Shown piece by piece: positions 47,731 through 60,896 of a stretch of DNA of 64,000 nucleotides; within the stretch, counting starts at the first letter, position 1, and the number at the start of each line of letters is the position of its first letter. The translations under genes and the position numbers were made by a program. The notes below the pieces were generated by a model. The model was not told where the DNA came from. It saw nothing but the letters and a program-made list of their open reading frames with translations, and searched no databases. The DNA is from Heterostelium multicystogenum (Eukaryota > Evosea > Eumycetozoa > Acytosteliales > Acytosteliaceae): assembly GCA_003667245.1 (NCBI GenBank), contig RCNN01000015.1:1-64000 (forward strand). The letters are read 5' to 3'.

Positions 47731-49436
47731 TGTTTATCTGTGTATATATCTATATATTTATATAAAAAATGAATTTAAAATAAGGAGATTAAGAAAGTCT
47801 AGAGTGATTTGAAAAGTTAATAATTAATAATTTAATTTATATTAAATATTTAATAACAAGAGTTTTGTTATGTAGTGAAGCGAAGTGAAGTGAAAGTCGT
47901 TGTATTAATTAAGTTAGGTTTGTTTGTTGTTGTTTTAAAATTAATAAAATATAATAATAAAAATAATATAATATTGGTTTTTGTTGTTTTTGTAGTTTGT
48001 TTCTTTGATGATTCACCAAAGTGACTAACTTAACTTCAACAACTACCAATAACAACAATTTAAATTGTTTTTTGTTTTTTTTCACAATTTTTATAATTAT
48101 TATTAGTATTATTATATTTATTATTATTATTAATTAAAGAAAGATAGTTATAATCTTATAAATATATTATATATCTTATATCATATGATTTATCTTATCG
48201 TATCTTATTATTTGAGATTTATAGATTTGAACTGTTCAATGATATTATATTATAGAATTTGTTTACTAAACTTTAGTTATATTTGATTATTTATTTAAAC
48301 TTACATTAAAAAGAGGTATAATAATAATAATAATTTACAAATAATAAAATAAAAAGAAATAAAGAAGTAGGGTAATTTATATATAATATATATATTATGT
48401 GTACAATAAATTTAATTACAACTACAACTTAAAAAAAACTTTAATGATGAAAAATGATGAGGGTTTAAACTTTAAGTATAAATTAAAAAATTGGTGATCA
48501 TCAACAACACAACAACAAAGAAAACAAAATTAATTTTTAATTTAATTATAAATAATAATTTTTGATGATTTAATAATTTTATTCCATTTTTTTTCGCTTT
48601 GGAAAACTGAATTGATAAGAACCTCTGACAGCCAGAGGTGCATTCCTCATTACTCCAACCTTAGTGAATCACCACAATAACATCATCTTCTAAATTTAAA
48701 GCAAGCAATAATTGTTAAAAAACGCAAATTAAATTAATTCAACAACAAAATTTGTGAAGTCAAACTTGACGAAAATTCAATGAATTAATTTCCTCTAAAT
48801 TTCGATTAGATTTAAAGGTTGAAATATAATATAATATATATATTTTTATTATTATTTGATGAGAGGTCCACCCTTCCCTTCGGTACCCATATATCCAATT
48901 TTAGACCCCAGAATAACTATAAGTCAATTGTAAGATATTTATGTGGTCAAAACTACATAGTCCTCTGAACTAGACTATTTTGTTTTAGATTATATATAAT
49001 AGCATTTGCTTTGAGATAAGATGTTGTAGATTGATTCTTACCTCGTAGTTGACTTCCAAAGTCAAATTGACCCGCATCAGGGGTTGTTTTTTTGAATATT
49101 TTAAAATAACTTAATAATTAAAATATTTAAAAAATTGAATATGGTTTTCTTTTTATTTTTGTATTTTCCCTCCTTTTTTAAATTAAAGTTCAATTTAAAC
49201 AACTGCTGGTCGATTGAACAAACAAACATTCATATTAATTTAATATAACCATATTGGTATTATAGGCACTCTGAATACTGCCAATTTAACTAATTTAATC
49301 ACTAATAGTAGTACCATAGCAAGGCTAATCGCACTACTCATTGAGATTACTATCAAGAGACAGACAGATAGCTAGAAAGCTAGCAATATATTACAGGTAT
49401 AGATAGACGACCAAAGTAGCAGTTAAGAGGTAGGAG
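47731..49436. other. Long AT-rich divergent intergenic region
   Basis: About 1.7 kb between the starts of cdcD and the BRWD-like gene. It holds poly-T, ATT and TA tracts and, at 48622-48638, a short GC-rich stem (cctctgacagccagagg). No coding pattern is seen. It should carry promoters for both genes. Confidence 0.6.
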
Positions 49437-52400
49437 ATGAACTCATCGTCTTCGAGCTTCGTCCACAAAGACGATGGTGACAATGATAGTGATGTTGGCA
49501 TTGATATCAACAAAGACATGAGTGATATGTTGAGTACCAATACGACGTCGACAACCACGACCACAACCAACGCTACAACCAATGGTGGTGGCAACAATGT
49601 CGTCGCTAGTACTATCTACAGCAACAGTATTCATAGCAGTACATCTACGTCTCCTTTATCACCTGTTAATGTCAACATGAATATCAATAGTAATATTGGA
49701 AGTAGAAATGGTCATACTGGTATTGATGAAAACTCTATAACAACTTCGATGGTTATTCCTGCTATTTCACCTCTGCTTACACCTTATCAGCAGCCACAAG
49801 TGCAGTCACAGTCACTTCATGATGGAGATCATGATGTTGATATGATGGCTACATCCACAACAACAACAACAACCACGACCACAACAACTTCAACAACTTC
49901 AACAACATCTCCACAATCAATAGGAAACGCCACAGGTCCAACCTCTCTTGCATATATATATGAAACAATACCTTCACCTTCTTTTATGAGTACCAACAGC
50001 AGCAACAGCAGTAATCGTATCAACAGAAGTGACAGTAGCAATAGAAATTATAATAGTAATAATACAGGCAGTACCAATACAAGCAACAACTTACATGCCT
50101 TTTCAAATACAAATGTTACAATCGATGAGAAGGAAATTAATTTTGCAGTGTTACAGTGGCTATCAAAGCTCTCAGTTCCAGACCATTTGTTTAACGATTT
50201 ATTTTTACATATGAATACAATAGATGCACTTCCAGAGAGAACAGACTGGATGGGCTGTACACACAAGCATAGTTTTGAGGAGTTGAAGAACAAGTACAGG
50301 CATTGTAAACCTGATCATCTAAAGCAACTTTGCCATTCATTGCTGTCAATGCAAAGAGAGCAAGGTCACCTATCACGACTACCATTTCAAACAAATACAA
50401 TATTGGGAGATGGCTACTATTCATTGATTTCAAACAGCAGCAACACTAACAATAGTATATATTCAAACACAAGTACACCAATATCAAAATTATCAGACTA
50501 TCTTCCTTCTATTCAATTGAATTCAAACCACAGCAATGGCAATCAAACAAGAATGATAAATGGACTTGTACCCATGATGTTACAAGAAACTGCAGCAGCA
50601 ACTTCTACAGCACCAACAACAACTGCATCACTCTTTGGACAAAATCAATATAATGTAAATGACAATGTATTTAATCAAGCGGCAACAACAACAACTACAT
50701 CACATACAAATTCACCCTTTTTGGCAACACCCAGTATCAACAGTAATGGTCAGAGCAACAGTAACAATGTTATGAGCAACAATGATATACGATTGAATTT
50801 GAGAATTAAAACAACTTTGGATAAACTTTCGAGGCGAAGCAATGGATCAATGATACAGAAATATTCAAATTCAAAGTTCAATATTGAAAGTTGTCCACTT
50901 GGCATAAAGATGATTGCCTCGGAGATAAACTATCGAACTCCTAATTACATTAGATCAATCCCATATACAATGGTCAAAGAGTACAAGCAGATTCTTGGAG
51001 TGCAGGGACACCGTGCACCAACCTACTGCTTCTTATACGACAAGACTGGAAAGATCTTCATGACTGGTTCGGATGATCATTTGGTCAAGATATGGTCATC
51101 GTACACTGGTAGATTGCTTTCTACTTTTAGAGGACATGGTGGAGATATCACAGATATGTCTGTCAATTTCGATAACACAATTCTTACCTCTGCAGCCAAC
51201 GATAATGTGATCCGTGTTTGGAACCTCAATACAGCGGCACCAATTGCAGTACTTTTTGGACATGAAGTCAATATCAAGAATTCAATCACCTCCATATCAT
51301 TTTGTCCAGTACCCTATCGAAATATAATACTTAGCTCGGATTCATTTGGCGCATGTCGACTATGGGATATAGATAATTTAGAAAATGTAACTAAATCCAA
51401 TCATAAATCCACAGAAAAAGTTAAAGTTCCTAACAAATTGTTTTTTTGCCAATCCAGTCAATTGTATTACAGGAATCATCACACTCACCGGTTTGCTGTG
51501 CGATGTTTAGTAAGGGTGGAAATCTCATTGCAGTTGGCAGTGGAAACCAACTTAAAATTTGGTCACTGGAAAGTTATCCTCCAGTTCTAGTCAATACCCT
51601 CGAAGGACATACATCCGCAATAAGATTAATGCAATATGGTAATAGAAGTGATGCTATTATTTCAGGGTAATTACAAATACAAAATGATTATTGATTTTAA
51701 ATATTAATATTATATATATTTTAGTTCTGAAGATGGTGTAATAAATATTTGGAGAAATACTTATGGACATGAGTGGGATAGGTTAACGTTTAATGCTAGA
51801 GGCAATCAATTGAATAAAAGAGTAAAAGCAAAGTTGAGGACTGTAATTTGGTCGTTGGACGATCGTTATATTGTGTCGGCGGATCACGTCATCCGTGTTT
51901 GGAATTCAAAGGATGCTTCTCTACATTGCGAGCTGACCGAGCACTTGTCAGATGTTTTTGTACTAGAGACACATCCATTCGATAGTAGGCTAATGATGAG
52001 TGCTGGCTACGACTCACAGGTCATACTCTGGGACATTGAGAAAGGTGTGATGCTCAATAGGTTCCTTCTGGAGGGAGGAGTCAATCAAATACAAAATATC
52101 TGATGGTTGTTTCTCACCGGATGGTACTCAATTTGGAGTAACTACCACCTATGGAAAATGGTATCTATTCGAGTTGGGTGGAGAGTCAGCTTTGACTTCA
52201 GGCAGACTGGAGAATACACCGTGCGAACAGTTCTTCCATACCGACTATCAACCTGTGGTCCGTGATATACATGGAAACGTTTTGGATGAGTTGACTCAGA
52301 CACCACCGCATATGATGCCTCAAGCTACCCTTATAAACTATCAGGGAGCGGCTTACAGTTATCAGCCTATTATTCCTCCTCGTGGAAATCCACCCTATTC

Positions 52401-55041
52401 AGAATCACCGCAATATGCAGCAGACTTGGAGCGTTACCGACACTTTAATGCCTATGAGATGTCGATTGCAGCCAGACCCAAACCAGTGGATCGTAGTGTT
52501 GCCCCCGCAGCTACTCCAGCAATGGTTCCTATGGTTATTGATCAAGCACCATCAAAGAAAGCAGCCGCAACTAGCACAAGCAGAACAGCGGCATCTGGCA
52601 GCAACACTCGAAGAAACAGTCAGGATTCAGTGGATGTAGATGATACAGATGACTTTGATTTCCCACTTCCTAGCGATAGCTCGGATGAGAGTTTTATTGC
52701 TCCTTCATCCGAGGAAGAAGAAGATGAGGATGAAGAAAGAGGTGAGAGTGGAGTTGATGAACAGGGCGGTGACCAAGATCAGAGTATGGATAGTGACTCA
52801 CAAGATGATGAAGATTATGAAGAAGAAAATGGATCTGATCAAGAAAATCATATTCAAACCAGAAGTCAATCAAAGAAAGTTTTGGAGAGAAAGAAACGAA
52901 AGAATTCTCAGAAACAACACTGTTCTCACTCGAAGCAGAGCCACCTCAAAAGATTTGGATGAAATCATGGAGACTCTCGGTCTTCCAGACGACTTAGAGT
53001 CCGAGTCTGAAGGTGAACCAGATCTCAACTTTACCTATGATGAAAATGGAAACTCTACAATGGTAACCAATCGCCGAAACATGTATAATGCAGCATCTTC
53101 CAACAAAATTGACTTCCGCGTTGATGAGAATAGCGATAATGAATATCTATCGGATGATGAAAACGAAGACGAAGACGATGATGATGACGATTATCAACAA
53201 TCTGAAGATGAGGAGATGACATCAGAGCAAGAAAGAGACCCTGACTACAATGAGAATAATAATAATAGGAATTACAAAGCGAATCACTCAGAGAAACCAG
53301 CAAAGAAAAAGAGAAAATCAAAGTTTGCCCTCTCAAAGAAACATCATTTCGCAGCAGCCAGCAAAGGTAGCGCAGCTCCAAAGAAAAAATCAACCAGCAA
53401 GAATAGTGTGGCAGCCAAAAATGAATCGATTTGTCCGAAATGGTTGAGAGTTGAATCTATTAATCCCCTGGAGCCATCTTACTCTCCTCAAATTGGTGAC
53501 AACGTAATTTATTTCCACCAGGGTCATAAGAAGTATATAGAGACATTCCCCGACGAAACAGAGCAAACAGAGCAATCTCATTTATCAACAGCAGAAGAAT
53601 GTATCATCTCCAATATAAAGTATATAATTGCTTCACCAAAGTCAGTGAATCCTGGACTGCATCAGGCAGAAATCAAGCTAACAGTTCTGAGCACAGGTGA
53701 AACGATAAGTGTACTCTACCATGTTAGTGATATTCCAGACTATTTGGTGCTTGCCTCCAGAGTGCGAAAGTCTTTGGAGAATCACTGGAAAAGTGGCGAC
53801 CAATTCAAAATGTTTTACATTGATGAAAATCAATGGTTTACTGGTGTTATCACCGATGTGTCGCCGTCCGATCCAAACTATCCCGATAGTTTGTGGGAGC
53901 GTATTGTGGTACGATGGGACCAGGATGGAGGTGAAGGTCGTGTCAGTCCATGGGAGATTGAACTTCAAACAGAAAAGGTGCCGTACACTGCAACTGAAGA
54001 GCTTAATGATCCGTACCAAGCACTGCTCCATAAACTTGTCAACTCAAAGGAAAAGGATAAGCCAGAGTTCATAGATAGTCAGGTGAAACAGGAGCTACAA
54101 GAGAAACTAGGTGAAATTGTAGATGAAGATATTTGCGAGCTATATAGAGAGCCCGTAGATTTGGAGGTGTATCAGTTGTATATACACTATGTTGCACATC
54201 CGATGGACTATGGTACATTGTTATCCAGATTGGAGAACAACTACTATCGACGTGTGGAGGCTGTACGTTTCGATGCGGAGCTAGTCATGAGAAATGCATT
54301 CACCTACAATCAACCTAACACTACCATTGCGAAGAACTCAAAAACTATTTATCAACGCGTGCTGGCGGTTCTCACCGACTACTTGGACAAAGACTACAGC
54401 AATGCATTGAATGATGATTCACTTCTCAATCAATCTCAACCGGATGATAATTCACAAATCCAAGATGACCAAGCCAACAACAGCAATAACGACGAAGATT
54501 TAGATGATGAGCTATTGGCCTAACCTCATCCACAACTACAACAACTACGACGACAACAACAACTACTAGTGATATTGTATCAACTAGGAGAACAAGATCA
54601 ACTGTACATAACACACCTATACCTAACACACCCACCAGAAGAACAAGATCCCTTTTAAATCAGCAATCACAACCAGAGTCAAAGCCACGTGTATTGACGA
54701 GACTGAGGCTTAGACAACAAAAGCAACATTATATAGAGGAAGAAGAAGAAGAAGAGGAAGACATTGAACAAGAGGAAGAGGAAAATTTCAGCGAGGACCT
54801 ATCAGACGATCAAAACAACCAAGCAAGAAACAATAATCTATTTAGTGATTTCGAAGAGGATGACGACGATATGCTCTCCAAGAAGAGAAAAACCATTGTC
54901 GAAGAGGTATCTCCAATTCAGATGAAAAGACAGAGAATATCAAATAGAAATCTGATGTCTGATTCAGAGGCTGAAGAAGATTCTGTGGCTGGGCGAGCCG
55001 CGAGTGAAACCATGACAGATTTCGCTTCACCTCATCCTTGA
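49437..55041 (+). CDS. BRWD/PHIP-like WD40-bromodomain protein
   Basis: Chromatin-associated protein of the BRWD/PHIP family. Start 49437 is followed by about 200 residues of Thr/Asn/Ser-rich low complexity. The BRWD N-terminal helical module appears at 50140-50360 (FAVLQWLSKLSVPDHLFNDL, RTDWMGC, CKPDHLKQLCHSLL). WD40 blades follow, for example MTGSDDHLVKIWSSYTG, NDNVIRVWNLNTA and YDSQVILWDIEKG. An intron at about 51668-51724 lies within the propeller. Then come long acidic Ser/Glu/Asp tracts, the post-propeller motif SYSPQIGDNVIYFHQGHKKY, a Tudor-like region (WFTGVITDVSPSDP) and one bromodomain (YVAHPMDYGTLLSRLENNYY ... AFTYNQPNTTI). Frame breaks near 51440, 52100, 52925 and 54523 are bridged; past the last, a Thr tract, RRTRSLLNQQ and an acidic tail lead to the stop at 55041. 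Animal BRWDs usually have two bromodomains; only one is seen here. Confidence 0.85.
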
Positions 55042-55221
55042 TCTATTCACTAATCCTTAATAAATATTTGAATCAAAATTCTCTCTAGAAGTCATTTTAT
55101 TTTGTTGATAATTATTCCATTTCTATTTCATTAAATTATCTTTTTTTTTTTTTCCATTTTTCCATTTGTTTTTACATTGGAATTAATTTAATTTGTCCAA
55201 TTTTCATTGATTTCATAGGTT

Positions 55222-56048
55222 AGAGAAGTATTCTCAGTATGTGGAAGTAGTTAGACAATTATCTAAAGAATAGCATTAAATTATTTAAAAGAATATCCAA
55301 AAATTAGAGCAGCCTCAAAAGCTTTCAAAGTCTCTCCTATTACATATCAAAAAAGGGTATCCGATGTTTTATATCTATTGGAAATATCTCTTCCCTCGGT
55401 ATGAATAAAACATTTTCAAATATATTTGCAAGATAATTAATATTATCATTTTTAAGAACTCTTTGGAGGAAAGATTTATTGGAAATGGTCACATTAATCT
55501 TTTTGTAGACACCACTCTCTGCGGAATAGAGAAGATAAAAGACAAAGAGATCCAGAAGAAATACTTCTCCATGAAGCACCAAAAAATGTGGAATCAAATA
55601 TGAGGTTGCAGTTAGAATTGACAATGGACTGGGTTGTTGGATTGGAAATCCCTATAGGGGAGGGAAGAATGATGCAAAGATATTAATCAAAGATTGTTTG
55701 ATTTCTAACTTACCAGAAAACGAAGTGGTATTGGTTGATAAAGGATTGGTCGGAGTGGACCAATCAATACTTGCACCAATAAAAGGAAAGCTCTTAACTT
55801 TTGATAAGGAAGAAAACAACACAGCTGTCTCATCAATCAAGAAAATGGTAGAGAACTTCAATTTTAGACTAAATCAATATCAAATATTGAATCACTATAG
55901 AGGTGTGATCGTCAAAAGTAATAATGAGACTTATTATGATCTCCACCAACAAATCTTCACAGTGATTATGAAAATATGCAACTATCAAATTTTGCATGAA
56001 AATCAACTTAGAAGTTTCAAGAAATTAAAAATAAAAGAAACAAATTGA
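55222..56048 (+). mobile_element. DDE transposase-like gene, partial
   Basis: Coding pieces of a DDE-superfamily transposase-like protein. A helical N-terminal part reads YSQYVEVVRQLSKE, then LNYLKEYPKIRAASKAFKVS and KRVSDVLYLLEISLPS. An intron (from 55399, GTATGA, to about 55456) is followed by NSLEERFIGNGHINLFVDTT, whose Asp fits the first catalytic residue. IDNGLGCWIGNPYRGGKNDA follows after a frame break near 55600, then NEVVLVDKGLVGVD, whose D-x-G fits the second Asp. KKMVENFNFRLNQYQILNHY then carries a candidate third acidic residue (E of VEN). No start codon is clear and no terminal inverted repeats were seen, so it may be a remnant or a domesticated copy. Lies between two single-copy housekeeping genes. 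Confidence 0.6.
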
Positions 56049-56124
56049 AATACAAAAAAATATTCATTAATGGACAAGTTTGTCTTTAATGTTTTTAACT
56101 GTAAATTTAGTAATTTATTATAAG

Positions 56125-58926
56125 TTAATGTTTAACTTGAAATAATTTGATGTTTGTATGTTGGAAAAGTGGTGGTGAGTGATTCTCTAAATAAATAATG
56201 CACCACATGTATGCTATGAACCATGATTTAGTAATGGGATTGGCGTGATACTTTCTTGTCATAATGGGTCCTGCTGCAGGGAACAGTCCCACTGTGGTGG
56301 AAATCTTTAGATACTCCATGATCTTTTGTTCGTCGGAACCGGATCCAGTACAGAGTCTTTGAATTTGAGGGGATAGATTAGTAATAACTTTTAAGATGTT
56401 CTCAAGAGGCAAATTCTTTTTGATAGCTTGAAGCCATTCATCTGTTGGAATCCAAATTGGTTTTTGTGTAATTGGATCGATTGGATGTGTAGGTTGCGGT
56501 TGTTGTTGATGGCTTGGTGGCTCCTCTTGAGGCTGCTTCTTTTCAAGATCATTGTCTAAAGGAGGTGGTTCTTCTCTGTGGATATGCTCAGTTGAGCTCT
56601 TTTGTGATTCTTTTGGTGGCTCATTTTGGTGGGATGTTGTTTGATTTGAAGAAGAGGAAGAGGATTCAATGTTCATTTGTTGCATTTGATTATCTACATC
56701 AGAAATACTTGATTTTTCTTCTCCACTTTGTTCCACTGGAACTGGTTTGATTGTGCTGCTGATCTTTAGGTATGCCAGCTTTGAGAATTGGTTTTGGCAT
56801 CTGAGAATGGCATAAAGTAATCTTGTGTTACTCTCATATTGGTGCTGTAAAAGGTTGTTGAATGTCTCCAACAAGAGATGAACGTAGCGGTGATTGTGGT
56901 TGTTGGCAAAGAGGAATCTTGGTGAAGAGAGATATTCAAAAAGCTTCATTAACTTTACACAGGTGACCATTGACAAGTTTTTGATGTAAGGTGAGAGATT
57001 AGACAACACTGTGAGAATACATTCAAAGATGCTTTCTAACTTATCATTGTTGTCCATCAACAATCTATACATCACGATTATCAAGAAATCAGCGTATCCA
57101 CTTGGTTTTGGAATATCAATAACAATATGACCATTGAAATGCTTATTGAGTGAGATGGCAAAATCTCTTTCACCTGACAATACCAATAAAATGAATGTAC
57201 CAATTTGAACCAATCCATGTGTTGCTATAGTTGAATTGAATTATTCGGATTAAAATTAATAATAGTCCAATTGAAAAGTTGTAATAATTTAACTTACTTT
57301 GATTTCTTCTACCTTCATCCATATATTGGAGTAAAGAAACCAAGAACTGAGGTGAATTTGGATTTGTTGTTACAAAATTCAAGAATTCCTATATATTTTA
57401 GTTTGACATATTAATAACATTCCTCTAATACTATTTAGTTTTTGTTTAAATTACGTACATGATTGATAGATATCATTCTCCAAAATGTAATTAACAAATC
57501 TTGGTGTAGTTCAATCTTCTTGGTGGAGTGTGGTAAACGGGTATGTGAGGCCATCAATGGTAGTCCTAATATTCTTTCAAAGTGTGAAAAGAAAAATCCA
57601 AAGTCTCTCGTTCTCTTTAAATTCTTTTAGAATATTGATAAATTTGTTTGTCTAGAAAGAGATTATTGTTAGATTGATAGGAGACAAGCGTAACAAAGAC
57701 TTGAAGTATACTTACAGACTCTGTAGATTGAGAGGGAGAAGTACCTTGTTGTGCAGGATCATAGCTGATAAGAACATTTAGAATTTGTATACAGAGTTTT
57801 GCAACAGGTTCCTGGTCGTCTGCAAACATCAAATGATTGTAGGGACACCCCATCCAACTGGGTCGTATGTACAGAATGTGTTGAACAATGAATAGAGAAG
57901 TGTCTCGGTATAGTAATCTTGTGTGTTTGTCAACCAGTCGAGCCATTTGGATCTAAAGTTGTATGAACTGCTCTTGATTGGTGTAGAGCTGCTCAGACAG
58001 GCAAGCCAAAATACATTGGAGAACGGCCATACGGTTGAGCCAATAAGCTTTAGCAGCACCACTCTTTACTGTTTCGGAGCCAAATCCAGCTTGCCATGCT
58101 AATTCATTTGGTAGATTGTCTGGATACAACTCGCGAAGCGGAGATGTGGGTGTGGGGAAGCAGGCGGTATCTAATGTATATCCAGGGTGGAAGAGTAAAT
58201 CCAAAAGCGACTCCATCAACTTGATGGCTAGAGGGGTAGCGTCGACTTGATTACTAAGAGCTGGTTGTGTTTTATCATGTTGTTGAGATGGTTGCAGTGG
58301 TTGTGATGCTTCGTCTTTTTTTCTCCTGTTGTTGCTCTGGTAACAATTGCTTTTCATCTAATTTTGGTTGAGGTAAAGATGAGTTTGGAATGATGCTGTC
58401 TCCAGATGAAGATGCACCGGAATCTTGAGTCAGAATGCCCTCGGATGTAGGAGTGTTGGGCTGTACTTGTGGTGGTAGGGAGTGAGATCTTTCAGATGGA
58501 ATGATTTTGTTTTGCCAGAAAATAAGATCACTAAAGTCCTTTTGTGTATGATGATCCAAAACAAATGGTATGATTCTACATAGATAGTTTAATGCTATAT
58601 TTGCCTTTTGGAAATCAGCAGGTGTATTTTTTCCTCTCTGTGGGCCTTTAACCAAAGAAAGATATTCAATCAACTAATTAACAGATTATTTATTAATAAT
58701 TTGTTGGAAGTGGTCTCATATTGATAAACTCTTACCTTTCTGATGAGTATCGATAAATTATCAGGTTGATTATCACGAATCGATTTGATGACAGTAATGA
58801 CGCTGTCCTCGTCCAATGCTTTGTGAGAGAAACAACTTGCCACAATTCGTCATCAACACTGACAGACTGTTGTTGCAGTGTATCTATAGCTTTAATATAC
58901 AATTCTCTAGATGCACCTTGTCCCAT
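56125..58926 (-). CDS. hid1: HID1-family Golgi protein
   Basis: HID1 proteins are N-myristoylated peripheral proteins of the Golgi that act in dense-core vesicle and secretory sorting. Start 58926 gives MGQGASRELYIKAIDTLQQQ, with Gly2 suited to myristoylation. Landmarks in order: ALDEDSVITVIKSIRDNQPD, IALNYLCRIIPFVLD, LMESLLDLLFHPGYTLD, GFGSETVKSGAAKAYWLNRM, NTFCTYDPVGWGVPYNHLMF, STKKIELHQDLLITFWRM, FILLVLSGERDFAISLNKHF and YADFLIIVMYRLL. The C-terminus follows with MTRKYHANPITKSWFIAYMW and PPLFQHTNIKLFQVKH. Introns lie near 57224-57296, 57405-57460 and 58680-58735. A Pro/Gln-rich linker sits at 56450-56700. Frame breaks near 58830, 58317, 57945 and 57625 are single-base. Order and end match the family throughout. 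Confidence 0.9.
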
Positions 58927-59650
58927 CTTCAATAATCTAATATATATATCTCACTAGTGAAAATAATAATATATTTGTTTACTATTATTTGTTTACTAAT
59001 TAGTAAGTAGATTAATGCTATTAACAATAATAACAATAATAACAATAATAATTGAGAGAATTTTGAGCAGTCAAGTCAAAATCAATATATATATATTTAT
59101 ATATAAAATGTATTTATATTGTGTTTGAAATGAGTGAAGTGAAGTAAGGAGTATTGTAATATGAATGAATAGTTGTTAGATTGTTTGTTGTTTTTGTTTT
59201 GGAAATGTATGGTGTGGGGGGGTGGGGTGTTGTGTTAAGGTGTGTTGTGTTTATGTTCATAGAGTGTTGTTTTATTATTATTGCATAATGCAAAACTGTA
59301 ATTAAAGTTTGACTTTTTTGTGAACTACTCTTTGACAACCAGGATTTACCACGTTTGAATAATCTTATTGGCACTCCACCTACAACACAATAAGATTATG
59401 TGATATTGGCGATTATTCTCTCTCTCTTCTAATCAATAGTGAGTCATATATTAAAAGATAAAAGACAACAACATCCTGTTCTAATAAATATGTTGTTGTT
59501 GTTGTGTTGGTAATGAGCAATGATATCCATTGAAAGGTGGGGTTCATATGATCATTAAGAGTATTACTTTTTGGTTGGTTAGCTTTCAAAGCCTTTTCCA
59601 AAGTTGTCTTATTCTAAATCTACTCTATAAATCACTTGAGGTAGTAGTAT
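58927..59650. other. Intergenic, nothing supported
   Basis: Contains CAATAA repeats (59021-59050), a G/T-rich stretch (59205-59240) and TA-rich DNA. Minus-strand ORFs at 59114-59374 and 59413-59601 have Thr/His/Asn bias but no recognisable domain. Confidence 0.5.
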
Positions 59651-60448
59651 TTATTTAAGCAAAAATTTATCGTTTAATGGAAGTAGCAGACGGATTGCAT
59701 CTGCACCCATTGTATAATATCTGTATAGTCTCTTCAGTCTAATGAATCCGAGATTCTCATACAATGAAATAGCCTGGAAATTGGTTATGATTGTCTCTAG
59801 TACTACTTCATCACATTGTAGCTCTATCATCTTTTCAATTGTAATCTTAATTAATGATGATCCTATAGGTATATAAGTAGTTTGAATGAGTATTTGTTTT
59901 GTGCTGATTTGCTTAGCTATGTCTGTAGGTTGACTTGTTACAGCGGGTACAACCTATCGATTGACTTAGACTTACCTATACCCATTCTTCTATATGTTTT
60001 GTCAACTACCACCATACCGATGTAGCCTCTCTCGAGTTTGCTTGTGTAGTGACTTCTTTGATATGATGATGCCGACCAATCGCTTGTTCTCAGGCTGTGT
60101 AACATCGTAGGCCAAGAAGCATAGTTGTGGCCAGTTGTTCAAAAAAAAATCGATAAGTAAATATCGAGTAGGGTTCAGACAGCTCGTGCTCAATCAACGA
60201 AATGAGACTATCGATCTCCTCTTCACCTTTATATACACTATATTGCAGTTTAACATTCTACATCTTCATCTCTATCATTCTTTATCTTCAAGCATTCTAA
60301 ATTATTCAGTAATCTTTTACTTATACTATCGTTTGCATTAGTTTGTTGTTGTAGTTGTAGTTGTAGTTGTCTCATTTGACTTTTATTTACTACTGTCAGT
60401 AACAGTAACAGTAGCAGCAGCAGTGTTGTTATCGATTGTACTTGACAT
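59651..60448 (-). CDS. naa30: NatC catalytic subunit, N-alpha-acetyltransferase 30 (NAA30/MAK3)
   Basis: GNAT acetyltransferase of the NatC complex; acetylates N-terminal Met followed by hydrophobic residues, cotranslationally in the cytosol. Start 60448 (MSSTIDNNTAAATVTVTDSS) with a Thr-rich leader; frame breaks near 60385 and 60235 are bridged. The core begins LQYSVYKGEEEIDSLISLIE and LSEPYSIFTYRF. A poly-T run at 60140-60150 breaks the frame before NNWPQLCFLAYD. KLERGYIGMVVVDKTYRRMG leads into the acetyl-CoA motif R-R-M-G-I-G, split after G by a 113-nt intron (59863-59975). CDEVVLETIITNFQAISLYE, NLGFIRLKRLYRYY and NGADAIRL-like MGADAIRLLPL end the protein, all NAA30 signatures. The stop is at 59651. 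Confidence 0.9.
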
Positions 60449-60896
60449 GCTTGTTGTCAGTTTGATTGATGCCTTTCTTACTCAAAGGCAATACAGGGTC
60501 TCTGCTACTTTCTAATAAAGAAATTGTAACTTTTTACAAAAAGATTTTTAGTCGACTTTACAGCAACAACAACCACTCAATCAGATATTTAGTGAATTGA
60601 AATGGGTGTCCCAAATTAATCTAGACTCGGGCAATAATCATCCTTATCAATCAATTATAGGTTACAATTTGATAGATATTTTGGATATTACATAAAAATG
60701 AGATATCTACATAGATTCTCTTTATAAAACAAATTTAGGATAGTATAATCTTATCTCTTATGTTATTGTGACTCATTACAAATAATATAATATATCTTTA
60801 AATAAATGTAAGTATAAGCTACTACTCTTACCTGTTGTTGTTATTATTGTTTTAAGAACAAGTAAGTAATTAATTAAGGGAAATATTTAAATAAAT
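60449..60896. other. Intergenic, divergent promoter region
   Basis: About 450 bp between naa30 and the lysozyme-like remnant. AT-rich; no recognisable element. Confidence 0.5.

Noticed and set aside
48622..48638. Short stem cctctg-acagc-cagagg, considered as a class I-like small RNA
   Set aside because: A 6-bp stem is weak, and I did not find the conserved 11-nt class I RNA motif or an upstream promoter element.
59114..59601. Two minus-strand ORFs rich in Thr/His/Asn
   Set aside because: Composition reflects simple-sequence DNA; no domain and no conserved splice pattern.
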